64,000 nucleotides of DNA from Microbacterium sp. SYP-A9085 (lineage in GTDB: Bacteria > Actinomycetota > Actinomycetes > Actinomycetales > Microbacteriaceae), in contig NZ_WJII01000002.1 in assembly GCF_009649635.1 (NCBI RefSeq), forward strand, positions 310,001 to 374,000, written 5' to 3'. Of the stretch, positions 1-8,934 are shown one piece after another. The notes under the pieces are model-generated. The model saw only the letters and a list, made by a program, of their open reading frames with translations, was not told the DNA's origin and made no database searches. A program made the translations under genes and the position numbers. Within the stretch, counting starts at the first letter, position 1. Each line of letters opens with the position of its first letter.

Positions 1-1635
1 CAGCCGCGCACCACGGGCCGCGAGCCGCTGCCAATCCCTGCTGTCGCGGCGGATCACGAACCACGCGTTGACCTCGGGATGGTTCTCACGCACCCAGAAA
101 TACATGTCCTCGGCGCTGTCTGCGGCGTCGACGTCCCGATCGATGAACACCCACGCGTGCCCGAACGTCCTCGCCGCCCGGGCGGACCGTCGCGCCAGCT
201 CTCCGCGTGCCATATCGACGCCCCTGCGGAGGAATCTCTTCCCGCGCGCGATCGTTTCGCGGGCCCCCACTCGCTTCAGCCGAGCCCGTCGAGCATGCCA
301 TGTCGTGGCCGCGGCCGCCGCGTCGACACCGTACGCGTCCCGAGCCCTGCGCTCCGGTGTGCGCAGCGTCTGGGGCGTCCCGTCGATCTCGATCCGCACA
401 TCGACGTCGTCGGGCAGCCAGAGCGTACGCTGCCACGCGATCGCACGGCCTGCGTACTCCAGCGCCTGCTCCTTCGTGAACCGCGGCTCGATCTCTCGGT
501 CGTCGCCGAGGACCCTTTCCGAGGGAACCGGGTCGCCGCCGTGCGTGTAGGTGTATGCGCGCAGACCCCGCCGCGGATCGTGCTCTGCGGCCGCGACCGC
601 GCCATGGACGGTCGAGCCCTTGGCGATGAGCAGCGCATCACGCATCCACGGCTCGATCGGCATCAGTGCGAAGTCGTCGATCGCATCGTCGTCGATGTGC
701 GTGAGGTAGGTGGAGATGAGTTCGGACAGCGCGACCTGCATCCGGTCGGAGAACATCACCCGCCGTGCCTCGCCGGCTTGCGAGGCGCGCAGAATCCAGA
801 ACTGGTCGTACAGGAAGAGATTCTGCAGCCAGCGCGGCACCGCACCGTGCCGACGCTCGGCGATCTCGATCAGCGGAAGGAACCCGTGCCGAAGATGATC
901 GACGTACTTGCGCGGATCCGCCTTGCCGACCTGGATCGTCGAGTCCTGACGCTGTCGGTAGAGATACTCGGCGCCGGGGACGAAGAGCACCGTCGGGTCG
1001 TCGATGTGCAGGAGGTATTCGGAGATGAAGGCGCCGTCCTCGAAGCGCAGCCGAAGCTGTTCCGGGAAGCGGATCCCGTTCTCCTCCACGACGCTGCGCC
1101 GGATCAGGGCAGACGTCACGTGGGGTTGGATCCAGTCCGCCTGGACATCGAGGTGACGCAGCACGACGCCGTGACGGAATCTGCCGTCGAGCGCGTGGGT
1201 GTCGTCTCCGCGTCCTCGTCCGTACCAGAGCCGTATCCGCGTCGAGACGACGTCGACCCGTTCGTGGGGATGCCGCGCCAATGCCGCTTCGCATTCTGCG
1301 AAGTAGGTCGGGCGAAGGACGTCGTCGGGATCGGGGAACGTCACCCACTCGCCTGTGGCGTGCGCCAGACCCATGTTCCGCGCAGAGGCCTGACCGCCGT
1401 TCGGCTTCGAGAGGAACACGACGTTCGCGGCATTCCTGTCTGCGAACTCCTTCGCCAATCGCGGCGTCCGCCCGTCGTCCGAGCCGTCGTCCACCAGGAT
1501 CACCTGCAGTCGCTCGAAGCCGACGGTCTGCCGCTGCAGCGATGCGAAGAACTCTGGCAGGTACGGGGCGACGTTGTACAGCGGCGTGACCACCGAGTAC
1601 GTGGCGCCGGCGGTCGGGGGCCTGCGGCGCATCAT
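1..1635 (-). CDS. GT2 glycosyltransferase fused to a TagF-type polyol-phosphate transferase (3' end beyond the window)
   Basis: The frame is open from ATG 1635 to the left edge, giving at least 545 residues. The N-terminal ~110 residues are a GT-A/GT2 domain: SVVTPLYNVAPYL, VILVDDGSDDG, GGQASARNMGLAHA and the nucleotide-binding FPDPDD. The last ~60 visible residues (FGHAWVFIDRDVDAADSAEDMY, then NAWFVIRRDS) match the beginning of the CDP-glycerol glycerophosphotransferase-like part of the complete paralogue at 8931-11540, so the same fusion is expected here. It probably adds sugar and polyol phosphate to a cell-wall polymer on the cytoplasmic face. Its ATGATG start overlaps the stop of the DUF4012 gene by 4 bp, so translation is likely coupled. 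Sugar and polyol specificity cannot be read from the sequence. Confidence 0.85.
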   Translation of the reverse strand, partial: MMRRRPPTAGATYSVVTPLYNVAPYLPEFFASLQRQTVGFERLQVILVDDGSDDGRTPRLAKEFADRNAANVVFLSKPNGGQASARNMGLAHATGEWVTFPDPDDVLRPTYFAECEAALARHPHERVDVVSTRIRLWYGRGRGDDTHALDGRFRHGVVLRHLDVQADWIQPHVTSALIRRSVVEENGIRFPEQLRLRFEDGAFISEYLLHIDDPTVLFVPGAEYLYRQRQDSTIQVGKADPRKYVDHLRHGFLPLIEIAERRHGAVPRWLQNLFLYDQFWILRASQAGEARRVMFSDRMQVALSELISTYLTHIDDDAIDDFALMPIEPWMRDALLIAKGSTVHGAVAAAEHDPRRGLRAYTYTHGGDPVPSERVLGDDREIEPRFTKEQALEYAGRAIAWQRTLWLPDDVDVRIEIDGTPQTLRTPERRARDAYGVDAAAAATTWHARRARLKRVGARETIARGKRFLRRGVDMARGELARRSARAARTFGHAWVFIDRDVDAADSAEDMYFWVRENHPEVNAWFVIRRDSRDWQRLAARGARL

Positions 1636-3470
1636 CGCTGCGGCGGCAGGAACAGGCCGTCGCACGTCTTCGCGACCGTGACCGGTGTGGTGGTCACCGT
1701 CGGCGTGTATCGCACCGACAGCGGGCCGAGTTCCCCCTTGGGCAGGGGGCTGGTGAACGTCACGGTCTTCGACTGACCGCTGGGCACGAAGATGCGGATG
1801 CTCTTCGCGTCCCGGCCGGCCTCGACGCCCGAGCGCCAGTCCGCGTAGGAGTCGCCGAACTCCGGGTCGGTGGCGGTGATGCTGGAGCCGGGGGGAGCGA
1901 AATAGATGATGTCCTGGATGAAGGTGTTCCGCAGCAGGCCGTATCGCTTGTTCCGGACGCCGAGCTGGTACTTCGTCATCCCCTCCAGGGGAGCGCTGTT
2001 CGCGATCGTCAGCGACGTCGTCATCGTCCGCGCATCGGCGTTGCAGGTCACGTTGACCTTGGTCTTCATGAAGTATTCGAGCTTGCTGTACGCGGCGTCA
2101 TTGACGAAGATGCCGACTTCCGTCGTCTTCTCATTGCTCGTCGCGAGAGCCCCGTCCAGCCCCAGCTGGACCGCCATCGCCTGTTCGGCCGGGCGCGCGA
2201 ACCACACGTGCAGGCGCTGCTCCGTCACCGAGATCTGGAGCTGATCCAGCATCTTCATGACATCCCACTTGCCGGATGCGACCTTGTCGAACACCCGCGA
2301 GGCGACGTCCGCGAAGAACATGTCCTGCTGGGCGTTGATCGGGTATCGCGTATAGGCGTCGTACAGGAGGGCTTCCACGACGTTGCCCGATGTGAGCGTG
2401 CGGCCGTCGGCGGTGGCGATGGGGCCGGTGACCTTGAGCATGTGCGAGAGGACGATGGGATCCACCGAGATCACGCCGTCCAGACGCGTGCCCTGGGTGT
2501 TGAACCACAGATTGTCGAAGGTCTGCGCTGTGGTGGGGAAATCGGGAGTGCGGGTGAAGTTCCCGAAGCCCATGAACGTGTCCGGCTCATACAGGCGCAG
2601 CGTGTCTTCGGGCAGGTCGATCACCCGCTGGTTGCGGGGGAAGCTGTAGGTGCTGGTCTGGGCGGCGAGCTTCACCTTGCCGTTGTCGACGGTGACGATG
2701 GCGGTGGCAGCGGGCAGCCCTCCGCCGCTGCGCGACTCGGCGTTGTTCTGGAAGATCAGCATGTAGGTGCGCTTCTCGTCGACCCCCGCGGCCTTCAACA
2801 GGGTGGGCAGATAGTGCTGGACGTTCTCCAGCGCGGGGCCCGCCTGATCCATGATCTCGAACAGCGACCCGATCGCCTTGTCGACGACGGGGAGGATCTT
2901 CGTCCGATCGATGCCGTCGAGCTTTTGCTGCGCTTTCGCGAACGCGTCGGTGATCTCGGGGAGCGACGAACTCGCCTCCTGGATGGGCTTGAGGTTGATC
3001 CCGCCGCCCTTCACCGAGACCTTGTCGAGGCGGAGGGTGCTCAGCAGCTTCACGCCGGCCGGCATCGCCCCCTCGGCGAGGATGTGCGTCGCCTCGGTGG
3101 CCTTGCGCACGGCATCCACGTTCTGGCCGACGAGGGGGATGCCGGCGGCGATCTCCCACAGCGGCCCCTGCACGGTGGTGTCGGCGGCGCGGGTGAGGTC
3201 GAGGACCTTGTCTCCTGCGAGCGCGATCTTGCCCGAGTCGCCCGCCTTCAGGTACCCCGTGATCGAGGAGATGTGCGCCTTCGCGGACAGCAGGTCATCC
3301 TGCACCGACATGGCCTGCTGGGCGAACACCAATGCCACTCCGCCGAGCCCAGCGATCACGCCCACGACGGCGGACGCCGCGATCCAGGGCCACCGCCGGC
3401 GACGGCGACGCGCCGCGTGGGATCCGGCACGATCCGCGCGGTAGCGTCCGTGAGAATGGCGAGGGGGCAC
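1632..3470 (-). CDS. DUF4012 membrane-anchored protein
   Basis: 612 residues from GTG 3470; an in-frame TAA lies four codons upstream, so no longer start exists. A basic N-terminus (RRRRRR, residues 21-26) is followed by one membrane segment (about 28-50) and a long, presumably extracytoplasmic region of DUF4012 type, recognisable by KRTYMLIFQNNAESRSGGG near residue 240 and IISVDP-like text (VISVDPIVLSHML) near 335. The family is of unknown function and in actinobacteria commonly lies among polysaccharide genes. The gene overlaps the downstream GT2/TagF-like fusion by ATGA, implying that the two products work together. It is transcribed divergently from the tandem TagF gene at 3605. Role is unknown; involvement in wall-polymer assembly is inference from position. 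Confidence 0.8.
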   Translation of the reverse strand: MPPRHSHGRYRADRAGSHAARRRRRRWPWIAASAVVGVIAGLGGVALVFAQQAMSVQDDLLSAKAHISSITGYLKAGDSGKIALAGDKVLDLTRAADTTVQGPLWEIAAGIPLVGQNVDAVRKATEATHILAEGAMPAGVKLLSTLRLDKVSVKGGGINLKPIQEASSSLPEITDAFAKAQQKLDGIDRTKILPVVDKAIGSLFEIMDQAGPALENVQHYLPTLLKAAGVDEKRTYMLIFQNNAESRSGGGLPAATAIVTVDNGKVKLAAQTSTYSFPRNQRVIDLPEDTLRLYEPDTFMGFGNFTRTPDFPTTAQTFDNLWFNTQGTRLDGVISVDPIVLSHMLKVTGPIATADGRTLTSGNVVEALLYDAYTRYPINAQQDMFFADVASRVFDKVASGKWDVMKMLDQLQISVTEQRLHVWFARPAEQAMAVQLGLDGALATSNEKTTEVGIFVNDAAYSKLEYFMKTKVNVTCNADARTMTTSLTIANSAPLEGMTKYQLGVRNKRYGLLRNTFIQDIIYFAPPGSSITATDPEFGDSYADWRSGVEAGRDAKSIRIFVPSGQSKTVTFTSPLPKGELGPLSVRYTPTVTTTPVTVAKTCDGLFLPPQR

Positions 3471-3559
3471 CCGTCGACATTATCGGGTCGTCACTGTGAC
3501 GCCGCTGAAGGGCACGCAGGAGAGCGACCTTCCGCCGCCGATCGGTCGATCGAGTCGAA

Positions 3560-3565
3560 TAGACT
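3560..3565 (+). promoter_or_regulatory. Candidate -10 hexamer for the tandem TagF gene
   Basis: TAGACT in the 134-bp divergent region between the DUF4012 and tandem TagF genes fits the actinobacterial TAnnnT -10 form. No good -35 is visible. A transcript starting near 3572 would carry the GAGGAGAG ribosome-binding site at 3587-3594 ahead of ATG 3605. Confidence 0.25.
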
Positions 3566-3604
3566 CTGCCCGACCACCACTCGCATGAGGAGAGCCCCGC
3601 CACG

Positions 3605-5977
3605 ATGCCCAGCATCCGAAGCATCCTGCGCCGCAGCAGCCTCCTGCAGAAGTGGCGGTGGGCCCCCTACTTCCTCAGTTACGCGCTGCTGGCGAGGTTC
3701 ACCCGCGTCCGCCCGGGCCGCATAGTGTTCCTCTCCGACTCCCGGGCGGGGTATTCCGGCAACCTCGCCTTCCTCCGCGACGAAGTCCTCCGCCAGGATC
3801 CCGGCGCCGAGATCATCGGGATCTTCAAGCGCGGCCTGCGGTCACGCCGGCCCCTCCGGGACATGGTCCGCCTGCCGTGGATGACCGCGACGGCCCAGAC
3901 GATCGTCGTCGACGACTTCTATCCCCTCATCTACCCGTTCCACATCCGGCCCGCTACCCGGCTCGTCCAGGTGTGGCACGCCGCCGGGGCGTTCAAGCGC
4001 GTCGGCTACAGCCGGGCGGGCCTGCCCGGTGGGCCGATCCCCGGATCGATCATCCACCGCAACTACACGGACGTCACGGTGAGCAGCGAGGGCGTCAGAC
4101 CGGACTACGCCGAGGCCTTCGGGGTGGACCTCGACCGGGTGAAAGCACTCGGTGTGCCCCGCACCGATGTGTTCTTCGACGAACGGATCATCCGGGAAGC
4201 GGGCCGCGCGGTGCGCGCACGCTACGGCGTCCCCGAGGGGACGCGGATAGCCCTCTACGCGCCCACGTTCCGCGGCAACGGCCAGCTGACCGCGACGTTC
4301 GACTACGACGGCGTGGACTGGGCGACGCTGGCGCACGATCTCGCCGACGACTTCGTGCTCCTCGTGAAGATGCACCCGTTCGTCCGCCCGCTGACGGTCG
4401 CCCGTCCGGGGACCGTCGGCGTCCTGGATGTCAGCGCCGACCGCGAGATCACACAGCTGCTGATGGCGGCCGACGTGTTGATCACGGACTACTCGTCGAC
4501 GATTTTCGAGTACGCGCTGCTGCGGCGTCCCGTCGTCTTCTTCTGCCCGGACCTGCAGGAGTACACGGCAGAGCGGGACTTCTACCATCCGTTCAGCGAG
4601 TATGTGACCGGGCCGCTGGTCACCGATCCGACCGGGCTCGCGCAGGCCATCCTCGACGCGCGGTACGAGGCCGGTTCCACGGACTTCCTCGAGCGCTTCA
4701 TGGGGGCGTGCGACGGACGGTCGTCCGAGCGCATCACGCGGGAACTCATCCTCACGCCGCGGGAGGGCGGGCGCCCCGAGGCCGCCGCCCCCGGGGGCAG
4801 CTCCCCCGCGCCGACACGGGCGTCGGGAGCGATGGGCCTGCGGCTGCTCGTCGCCTACACCGCCCGCGTCGCACTGAACGTCGCCTACGCGCCGCTGCGG
4901 CTCCTGCCGCGGCGGCGGAAGGTGGTGATGATCAGCCGCGAACACGAGAGCGTGCCCGGCGACTTCGTCGACCTGGCCGCCGCCATCACCCGCGCCGATC
5001 CGTCGATCCGGATCGTCACCCTCGTGCGGATGGTGCCGCCCGGCTATCTCGCGAAGATCGGCTACGCGCTCCACATGCTCACGCAGCTGTTCCATGTGGC
5101 GACCTCACGGGTGCTCGTCATCGACACCTACTCGATGGTGGCGAGCCTGCTCCGACACGGCCGCGGGCTCACGGTCGTGCAGATCTGGCATGCCCTGGGC
5201 GCCTTCAAGAAGTTCGGGCTCAGCATCCTCGACCACGAGGAAGGGCGGGATCGCCGCCTCGCCCGCGCTATGCGAATGCATGCCGGCTACGACATGGTGC
5301 TGGCCAGCGGCGAGGACTGCCGGCCTGCGTTCGCCGAGGCGTTCGGGACGACCCCCGATCGTGTGACTGTCGCCCCGCTCCCCCGCGTCGACCGCCTTCT
5401 GGATCCGGACCGCGCCCGGATCACGCGCGACCGGATCCGCGCGGTGCACCCCCACCTTCAGGGACGCCGCGTCGCCGTGTTCGCGCCGACGTTCCGGCTG
5501 GACGGGACCGTCACCGTGGACACGGCCGTGCTTGCGCGCGCCCTGGAAGGGATCGGCATCCACCTCGTGGTGAAGGTGCACCCGCTGATGGCGACGGACT
5601 TCGGGCCGCACGTGGACACCGCACCGGGCTTCTCGACCCAGGAGATGCTCGACGTCGCCGACCTGTTCATCACCGACTACTCCTCGGCGCTGTACGAGGC
5701 CGCCGTCCTCGGCATCCCGAGCTACTTCCTCGCCCCGGACCTCGACGAGTACACGGCGTCACGCGACTTCTACCTCGACTACCGCCGCGACCTCCCCGGC
5801 CCGATCGTGCGCGACGTCGACGAGCTCGTCGCGTCGATCCGGGCCGGCGAGGGCACCGCGGATGCCGCACGCGCGTTCGCCGCCCGCTGGGTGCAGGTGC
5901 CGCAGGATGCGGGCATGTCGACGACCGCGTGCGCGGACACCATCGCGGCGGCGGTCATCCGTTCCGTCGACGCCTGA
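3605..5977 (+). CDS. Tandem double TagF-type CDP-polyol polyolphosphotransferase
   Basis: 790 residues from ATG 3605, with GAGGAGAG ten bases upstream. It contains two complete CDP-glycerol glycerophosphotransferase-like domains, about 1-385 and 415-790. Each has the same series of motifs: VWHAAGAFK and IWHALGAFK, YAPTFRGNG and FAPTFRLDG, VKMHPF and VKVHPL, and ITDYSSTIFEYAL (about 296) and ITDYSSALYEAAVL (about 689). The His and DYSS motifs are those that bind the CDP-polyol in the family. The protein should transfer glycerol- or ribitol-phosphate units to a lipid-linked chain; the duplication suggests two linked transfer steps or a polymerase. The 3' end overlaps the convergent gene at 5955 by 23 bp. 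Confidence 0.88.
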   Translation: MPSIRSILRRSSLLQKWRWAPYFLSYALLARFTRVRPGRIVFLSDSRAGYSGNLAFLRDEVLRQDPGAEIIGIFKRGLRSRRPLRDMVRLPWMTATAQTIVVDDFYPLIYPFHIRPATRLVQVWHAAGAFKRVGYSRAGLPGGPIPGSIIHRNYTDVTVSSEGVRPDYAEAFGVDLDRVKALGVPRTDVFFDERIIREAGRAVRARYGVPEGTRIALYAPTFRGNGQLTATFDYDGVDWATLAHDLADDFVLLVKMHPFVRPLTVARPGTVGVLDVSADREITQLLMAADVLITDYSSTIFEYALLRRPVVFFCPDLQEYTAERDFYHPFSEYVTGPLVTDPTGLAQAILDARYEAGSTDFLERFMGACDGRSSERITRELILTPREGGRPEAAAPGGSSPAPTRASGAMGLRLLVAYTARVALNVAYAPLRLLPRRRKVVMISREHESVPGDFVDLAAAITRADPSIRIVTLVRMVPPGYLAKIGYALHMLTQLFHVATSRVLVIDTYSMVASLLRHGRGLTVVQIWHALGAFKKFGLSILDHEEGRDRRLARAMRMHAGYDMVLASGEDCRPAFAEAFGTTPDRVTVAPLPRVDRLLDPDRARITRDRIRAVHPHLQGRRVAVFAPTFRLDGTVTVDTAVLARALEGIGIHLVVKVHPLMATDFGPHVDTAPGFSTQEMLDVADLFITDYSSALYEAAVLGIPSYFLAPDLDEYTASRDFYLDYRRDLPGPIVRDVDELVASIRAGEGTADAARAFAARWVQVPQDAGMSTTACADTIAAAVIRSVDA

Positions 5978-7388
5978 TCCGGCGCGCGAGCCGGTGCAGC
6001 ACCAACTGCGCGTCCCACACCAGTCGCCGCCACGGTGAGCCGAGCGGCCCCGGCACCGGTTTCCACACCCGCACCTCGCCCTCGCGGGCGGGGACCGCCC
6101 CGCGCAGCTGCCCGAACACGCGACGCCGGTGACGGTCCTGACTCTGGCCAGGCGAGTCGCCACGCACACCGTCGATCACGGGCCTTGCGGCGCCGTCGGC
6201 GACGACCCGCGCCCCGCCCGGCGCCGCCGCACTCCACCGGTGCAGCAGCTGCTGCCCGAAGTAGTCCGGGGTGCTGACCGCCCCCACCGCATCGATCCGT
6301 TCGTCGCCGGTCCGGACCTCGACCGACGTCGGATCCGCGACCGCGAGATCGAGGCTGGGGCCCCGCCGGTAGGCGCCGACCCACGCCGGGATCGGCCTGC
6401 CCGCGAGCAGCTGCAGCAGCAACCGGGATTCCAGCGGAAGGGCTGTGGCGTCGTAGCGGAACAGCCGGTCCTCGTCGACGTGGGCCGCGCAGGCGGCGAG
6501 GGCGTCCAGCGTCGCCCGCTGTCCGTCCGCGTCCAGGACCGAGGCGTAGCCGTCCGCCGTGAGCTGGACCGGCAGCAGCCACTGACACTCGTAGAGGAAC
6601 ATCGCCTGCAGCCATTCCGGCACCCCGCCCGATGCCGCCGCCCGCTCCATCAGCTGCGCGTAGCCGTCACGGAACCGGCCGATGTACGTGTCCGGATCGC
6701 GACGGAATCCGTCGATCGCGGAGTCCGCGGCGGCGCGTCGCCGATACACATAGCGCGCGCCGGCCACGAGGCCGAGCACGGGTTCAACCTCGTGCAGCAG
6801 GAACTCCGCGACGAACAGCGCGTCCTCCGAGGCGTGCAGGTTCGTGCGGAACCGAACACCCCTGTCGGTGAGGTCGCCGCGACGGAAGAACACCGACGCC
6901 ACGTTGAGCTGGAAGAAGTCCGGAAACCGGACCATCGACACCCGGCGATCGCCCGCCATGAAACGGAACTTGAGGGCGTGCACATCGCGAACCCTGGTCT
7001 CCGGCTCGCGGAGACGGACCAGCCGCGTGGAGGCCAGCGAGACCTGATCACCGTGACGCCGCAGAAAACGCGCGACACGGCGGAAGTAGTCGTTCGCCAC
7101 GAAGTCGTCCGAGTCGGGGAACGTCACCCAGTCGCCGGTCGCCGCGTCCATGCCCGCGTTGCGTGCAGCGCTGACTCCCGCATTGGCCTGGCGGATGACG
7201 CGGCCCGCGGTCCGCGTCTGTGCGAGCCACTCCTGCGCCAGCCGGGCAGAGCCATCCGGAGAGCCGTCGTCGACGAAGATCACTTCGAGGATGTCGTCGC
7301 CGAGCCGCTGCGCCGCGAGACTGCGCAGCAGGTCGGGCAGGTACCGCTCCACACGGTACAGCGGAACGACGGCGCTGATGAAGGCCAT
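5955..7388 (-). CDS. GT2 family glycosyltransferase
   Basis: 477 residues. The start is placed at ATG 7388, because an AAAGGGGG purine run lies ~12 bases upstream and the GT2 fold begins at once (AFISAVVPLYRVERYLPDLL). GT-A motifs are EVIFVDDGSPDGSA near residue 40, NAGVSAARNAGMDAA near 75 and FPDSDDF near 98. The rest resembles the C-terminal part of the GT2 halves at 1-1635 and 8931 (SEDALFVAEFLL, YVYRRRAAADSAIDGF), but there is no TagF domain. It ends in basic residues (RRIRRRRNG), which could hold it at the membrane. It shares a 142-bp divergent region with the CDP-ribitol gene at 7531. Sugar donor unknown. Confidence 0.85.
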   Translation of the reverse strand: MAFISAVVPLYRVERYLPDLLRSLAAQRLGDDILEVIFVDDGSPDGSARLAQEWLAQTRTAGRVIRQANAGVSAARNAGMDAATGDWVTFPDSDDFVANDYFRRVARFLRRHGDQVSLASTRLVRLREPETRVRDVHALKFRFMAGDRRVSMVRFPDFFQLNVASVFFRRGDLTDRGVRFRTNLHASEDALFVAEFLLHEVEPVLGLVAGARYVYRRRAAADSAIDGFRRDPDTYIGRFRDGYAQLMERAAASGGVPEWLQAMFLYECQWLLPVQLTADGYASVLDADGQRATLDALAACAAHVDEDRLFRYDATALPLESRLLLQLLAGRPIPAWVGAYRRGPSLDLAVADPTSVEVRTGDERIDAVGAVSTPDYFGQQLLHRWSAAAPGGARVVADGAARPVIDGVRGDSPGQSQDRHRRRVFGQLRGAVPAREGEVRVWKPVPGPLGSPWRRLVWDAQLVLHRLARRIRRRRNG

Positions 7389-7530
7389 CTGCAGGGAACC
7401 CCCTTTCCGGTCGCTGCCCGCGCAGTCGGGCGCAGTGAGGCGGCCGCACAAGGCACTCAGACAGTAAACCGTAAGATGGGCACGCGCCACCTCGGCGCGT
7501 TGCGCTCATCGTTCCATGAGGTGTCGATAC

Positions 7531-8934
7531 ATGGCAGACAGCACCAGAACAGTCGCGGTCGTTCTCGCGGGCGGGATCGGAGTCCGCGTCGGACTGGGCA
7601 TCCCCAAACAGCTCATCCGCATCGCGGGGAAGGCGATCGTCGAACACACCCTGGAGGCGCTGGAGGCGAGCGAGCGCATCGACGAGATCATCATCATGAT
7701 GAACGCCGGTGCCATCTCGGAGCTGGATCGCCTCAAGACAGACCCGCGTTTCCCGAAGCTCACCCGCATTCTTCCCGGTGGACAGACCCGCAACGACACG
7801 ACCCAGCTCGCCATCGCGGCCCTCTCCGGTGACGACACGAAGGTGCTGTTCCACGATGCGGTCCGTCCGTTCATCGACGATCGGATCATCGACGACTGCA
7901 TCGACGCCCTCGACACGTATGAGGCCGTCGACACCGCCATCCCGTCGGCCGACACGATCATCCAGATCGACGACGCCGGTCACATCTCCGGAATCCCCGA
8001 CCGCAGCCACCTGCGCCGCGGCCAGACGCCCCAGGCCTTCCGCCTGGGCACGATCCGGCGTGCGTACGAGCTTGCGCGCAAAGACCCGACGTTCCACGCG
8101 ACAGACGACTGCGGCGTGGTGTTCAGCTACCTTCCGGAGGTGCCCATCCACGTGGTGGACGGTACGCCCGAGAACATGAAGGTGACCGAGCCGATCGACG
8201 TCCACATCGCCGACAAGCTCTTTCAGTTGCAGTCCACGAGCCTCTCGCTCGAGGGGATGCAGGCGCTCCCGGACCTGACCGGCAGGGGTGTCGTGGTCTT
8301 CGGCGGCAGTTATGGGATCGGCGCGAGTATCGTCCGGCAGGCGGAGTCCGCCGGCGCGACGGTGCGTGAATACAGCCGTTCCACGACCGGAACGGATGTG
8401 ACCTCGGCGAAGCAGGTGAAGAACGCGCTGGCCGACGCCGCGCGGCACCTCGGACGGATCGACGCCGTGGTCGTGACCGCCGGCGTGCTGCGGATCGCAC
8501 CGCTGGTCGACACGACGAAGAAGGACCTGAAGAAGACGATCCAGACGAACCTCACCGCACCGGCGCTGATCTGCAGAGAGGCCTACCGGTACCTCGCCGA
8601 GACACAGGGTCAGGTGATCCTGTTCACCTCCAGCTCGTACACCCGCGGTCGCGCGAACTACAGCACGTACTCCGCAACGAAAGCCGGCGTCGTCAACCTC
8701 ACTCAGGCCCTCTCCGAGGAATGGGCCGACGACGGAGTGCGGATCAACTGCATCAACCCTCAGCGCACCGCGACGCCGATGCGCACCGCTGCGTTCGGCG
8801 AGGAACCGGCGGGCACCCTCCTCGACCCGGAGGATGTCGCCCGGGTCACCACGCACGTCATGCGCGCCGGCCTCACCGGTCAAGTCGTCACCGTCGACGT
8901 CGCCGCGATGGCCGCCCTCAAAGAGCGGAAATGA
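7531..8934 (+). CDS. Bifunctional ribitol-5-phosphate cytidylyltransferase / SDR ribulose-5-phosphate reductase (Bcs1/Acs1-like)
   Basis: 467 residues from ATG 7531, chosen over ATG 7516 because GAGGTG at 7518-7523 is 7 bases ahead of it. Residues 1-230 are an IspD/TarI-type cytidylyltransferase (VVLAGGIGVRVG, IPKQLI, FHDAVRPFIDD, RGQTPQAF). Residues 245-467 are a short-chain dehydrogenase with cofactor loop GGSYGIGASI and active-site YSTYSATKAG. In Haemophilus Acs1/Bcs1 this pairing reduces ribulose-5-phosphate to ribitol-5-phosphate and activates it with CTP to CDP-ribitol; the same is inferred here. This would supply the TagF-type transferases in the locus. The stop overlaps the next start (ATGA). 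The usual Firmicute TarJ is a zinc alcohol dehydrogenase, so the SDR half is a different solution. Confidence 0.85.
   Translation: MADSTRTVAVVLAGGIGVRVGLGIPKQLIRIAGKAIVEHTLEALEASERIDEIIIMMNAGAISELDRLKTDPRFPKLTRILPGGQTRNDTTQLAIAALSGDDTKVLFHDAVRPFIDDRIIDDCIDALDTYEAVDTAIPSADTIIQIDDAGHISGIPDRSHLRRGQTPQAFRLGTIRRAYELARKDPTFHATDDCGVVFSYLPEVPIHVVDGTPENMKVTEPIDVHIADKLFQLQSTSLSLEGMQALPDLTGRGVVVFGGSYGIGASIVRQAESAGATVREYSRSTTGTDVTSAKQVKNALADAARHLGRIDAVVVTAGVLRIAPLVDTTKKDLKKTIQTNLTAPALICREAYRYLAETQGQVILFTSSSYTRGRANYSTYSATKAGVVNLTQALSEEWADDGVRINCINPQRTATPMRTAAFGEEPAGTLLDPEDVARVTTHVMRAGLTGQVVTVDVAAMAALKERK

Noticed and set aside
79..1776. 565-codon plus-strand open frame
   Set aside because: Lies antisense to the GT2/TagF gene; its translation is Arg/Asp/Val-rich with no motif. 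The minus strand encodes clear GT2 motifs in another frame.
7516..7530. Earlier ATG for the CDP-ribitol gene
   Set aside because: ATG 7516 has no ribosome-binding site and would add MRCRY; GAGGTG is correctly placed only for ATG 7531.
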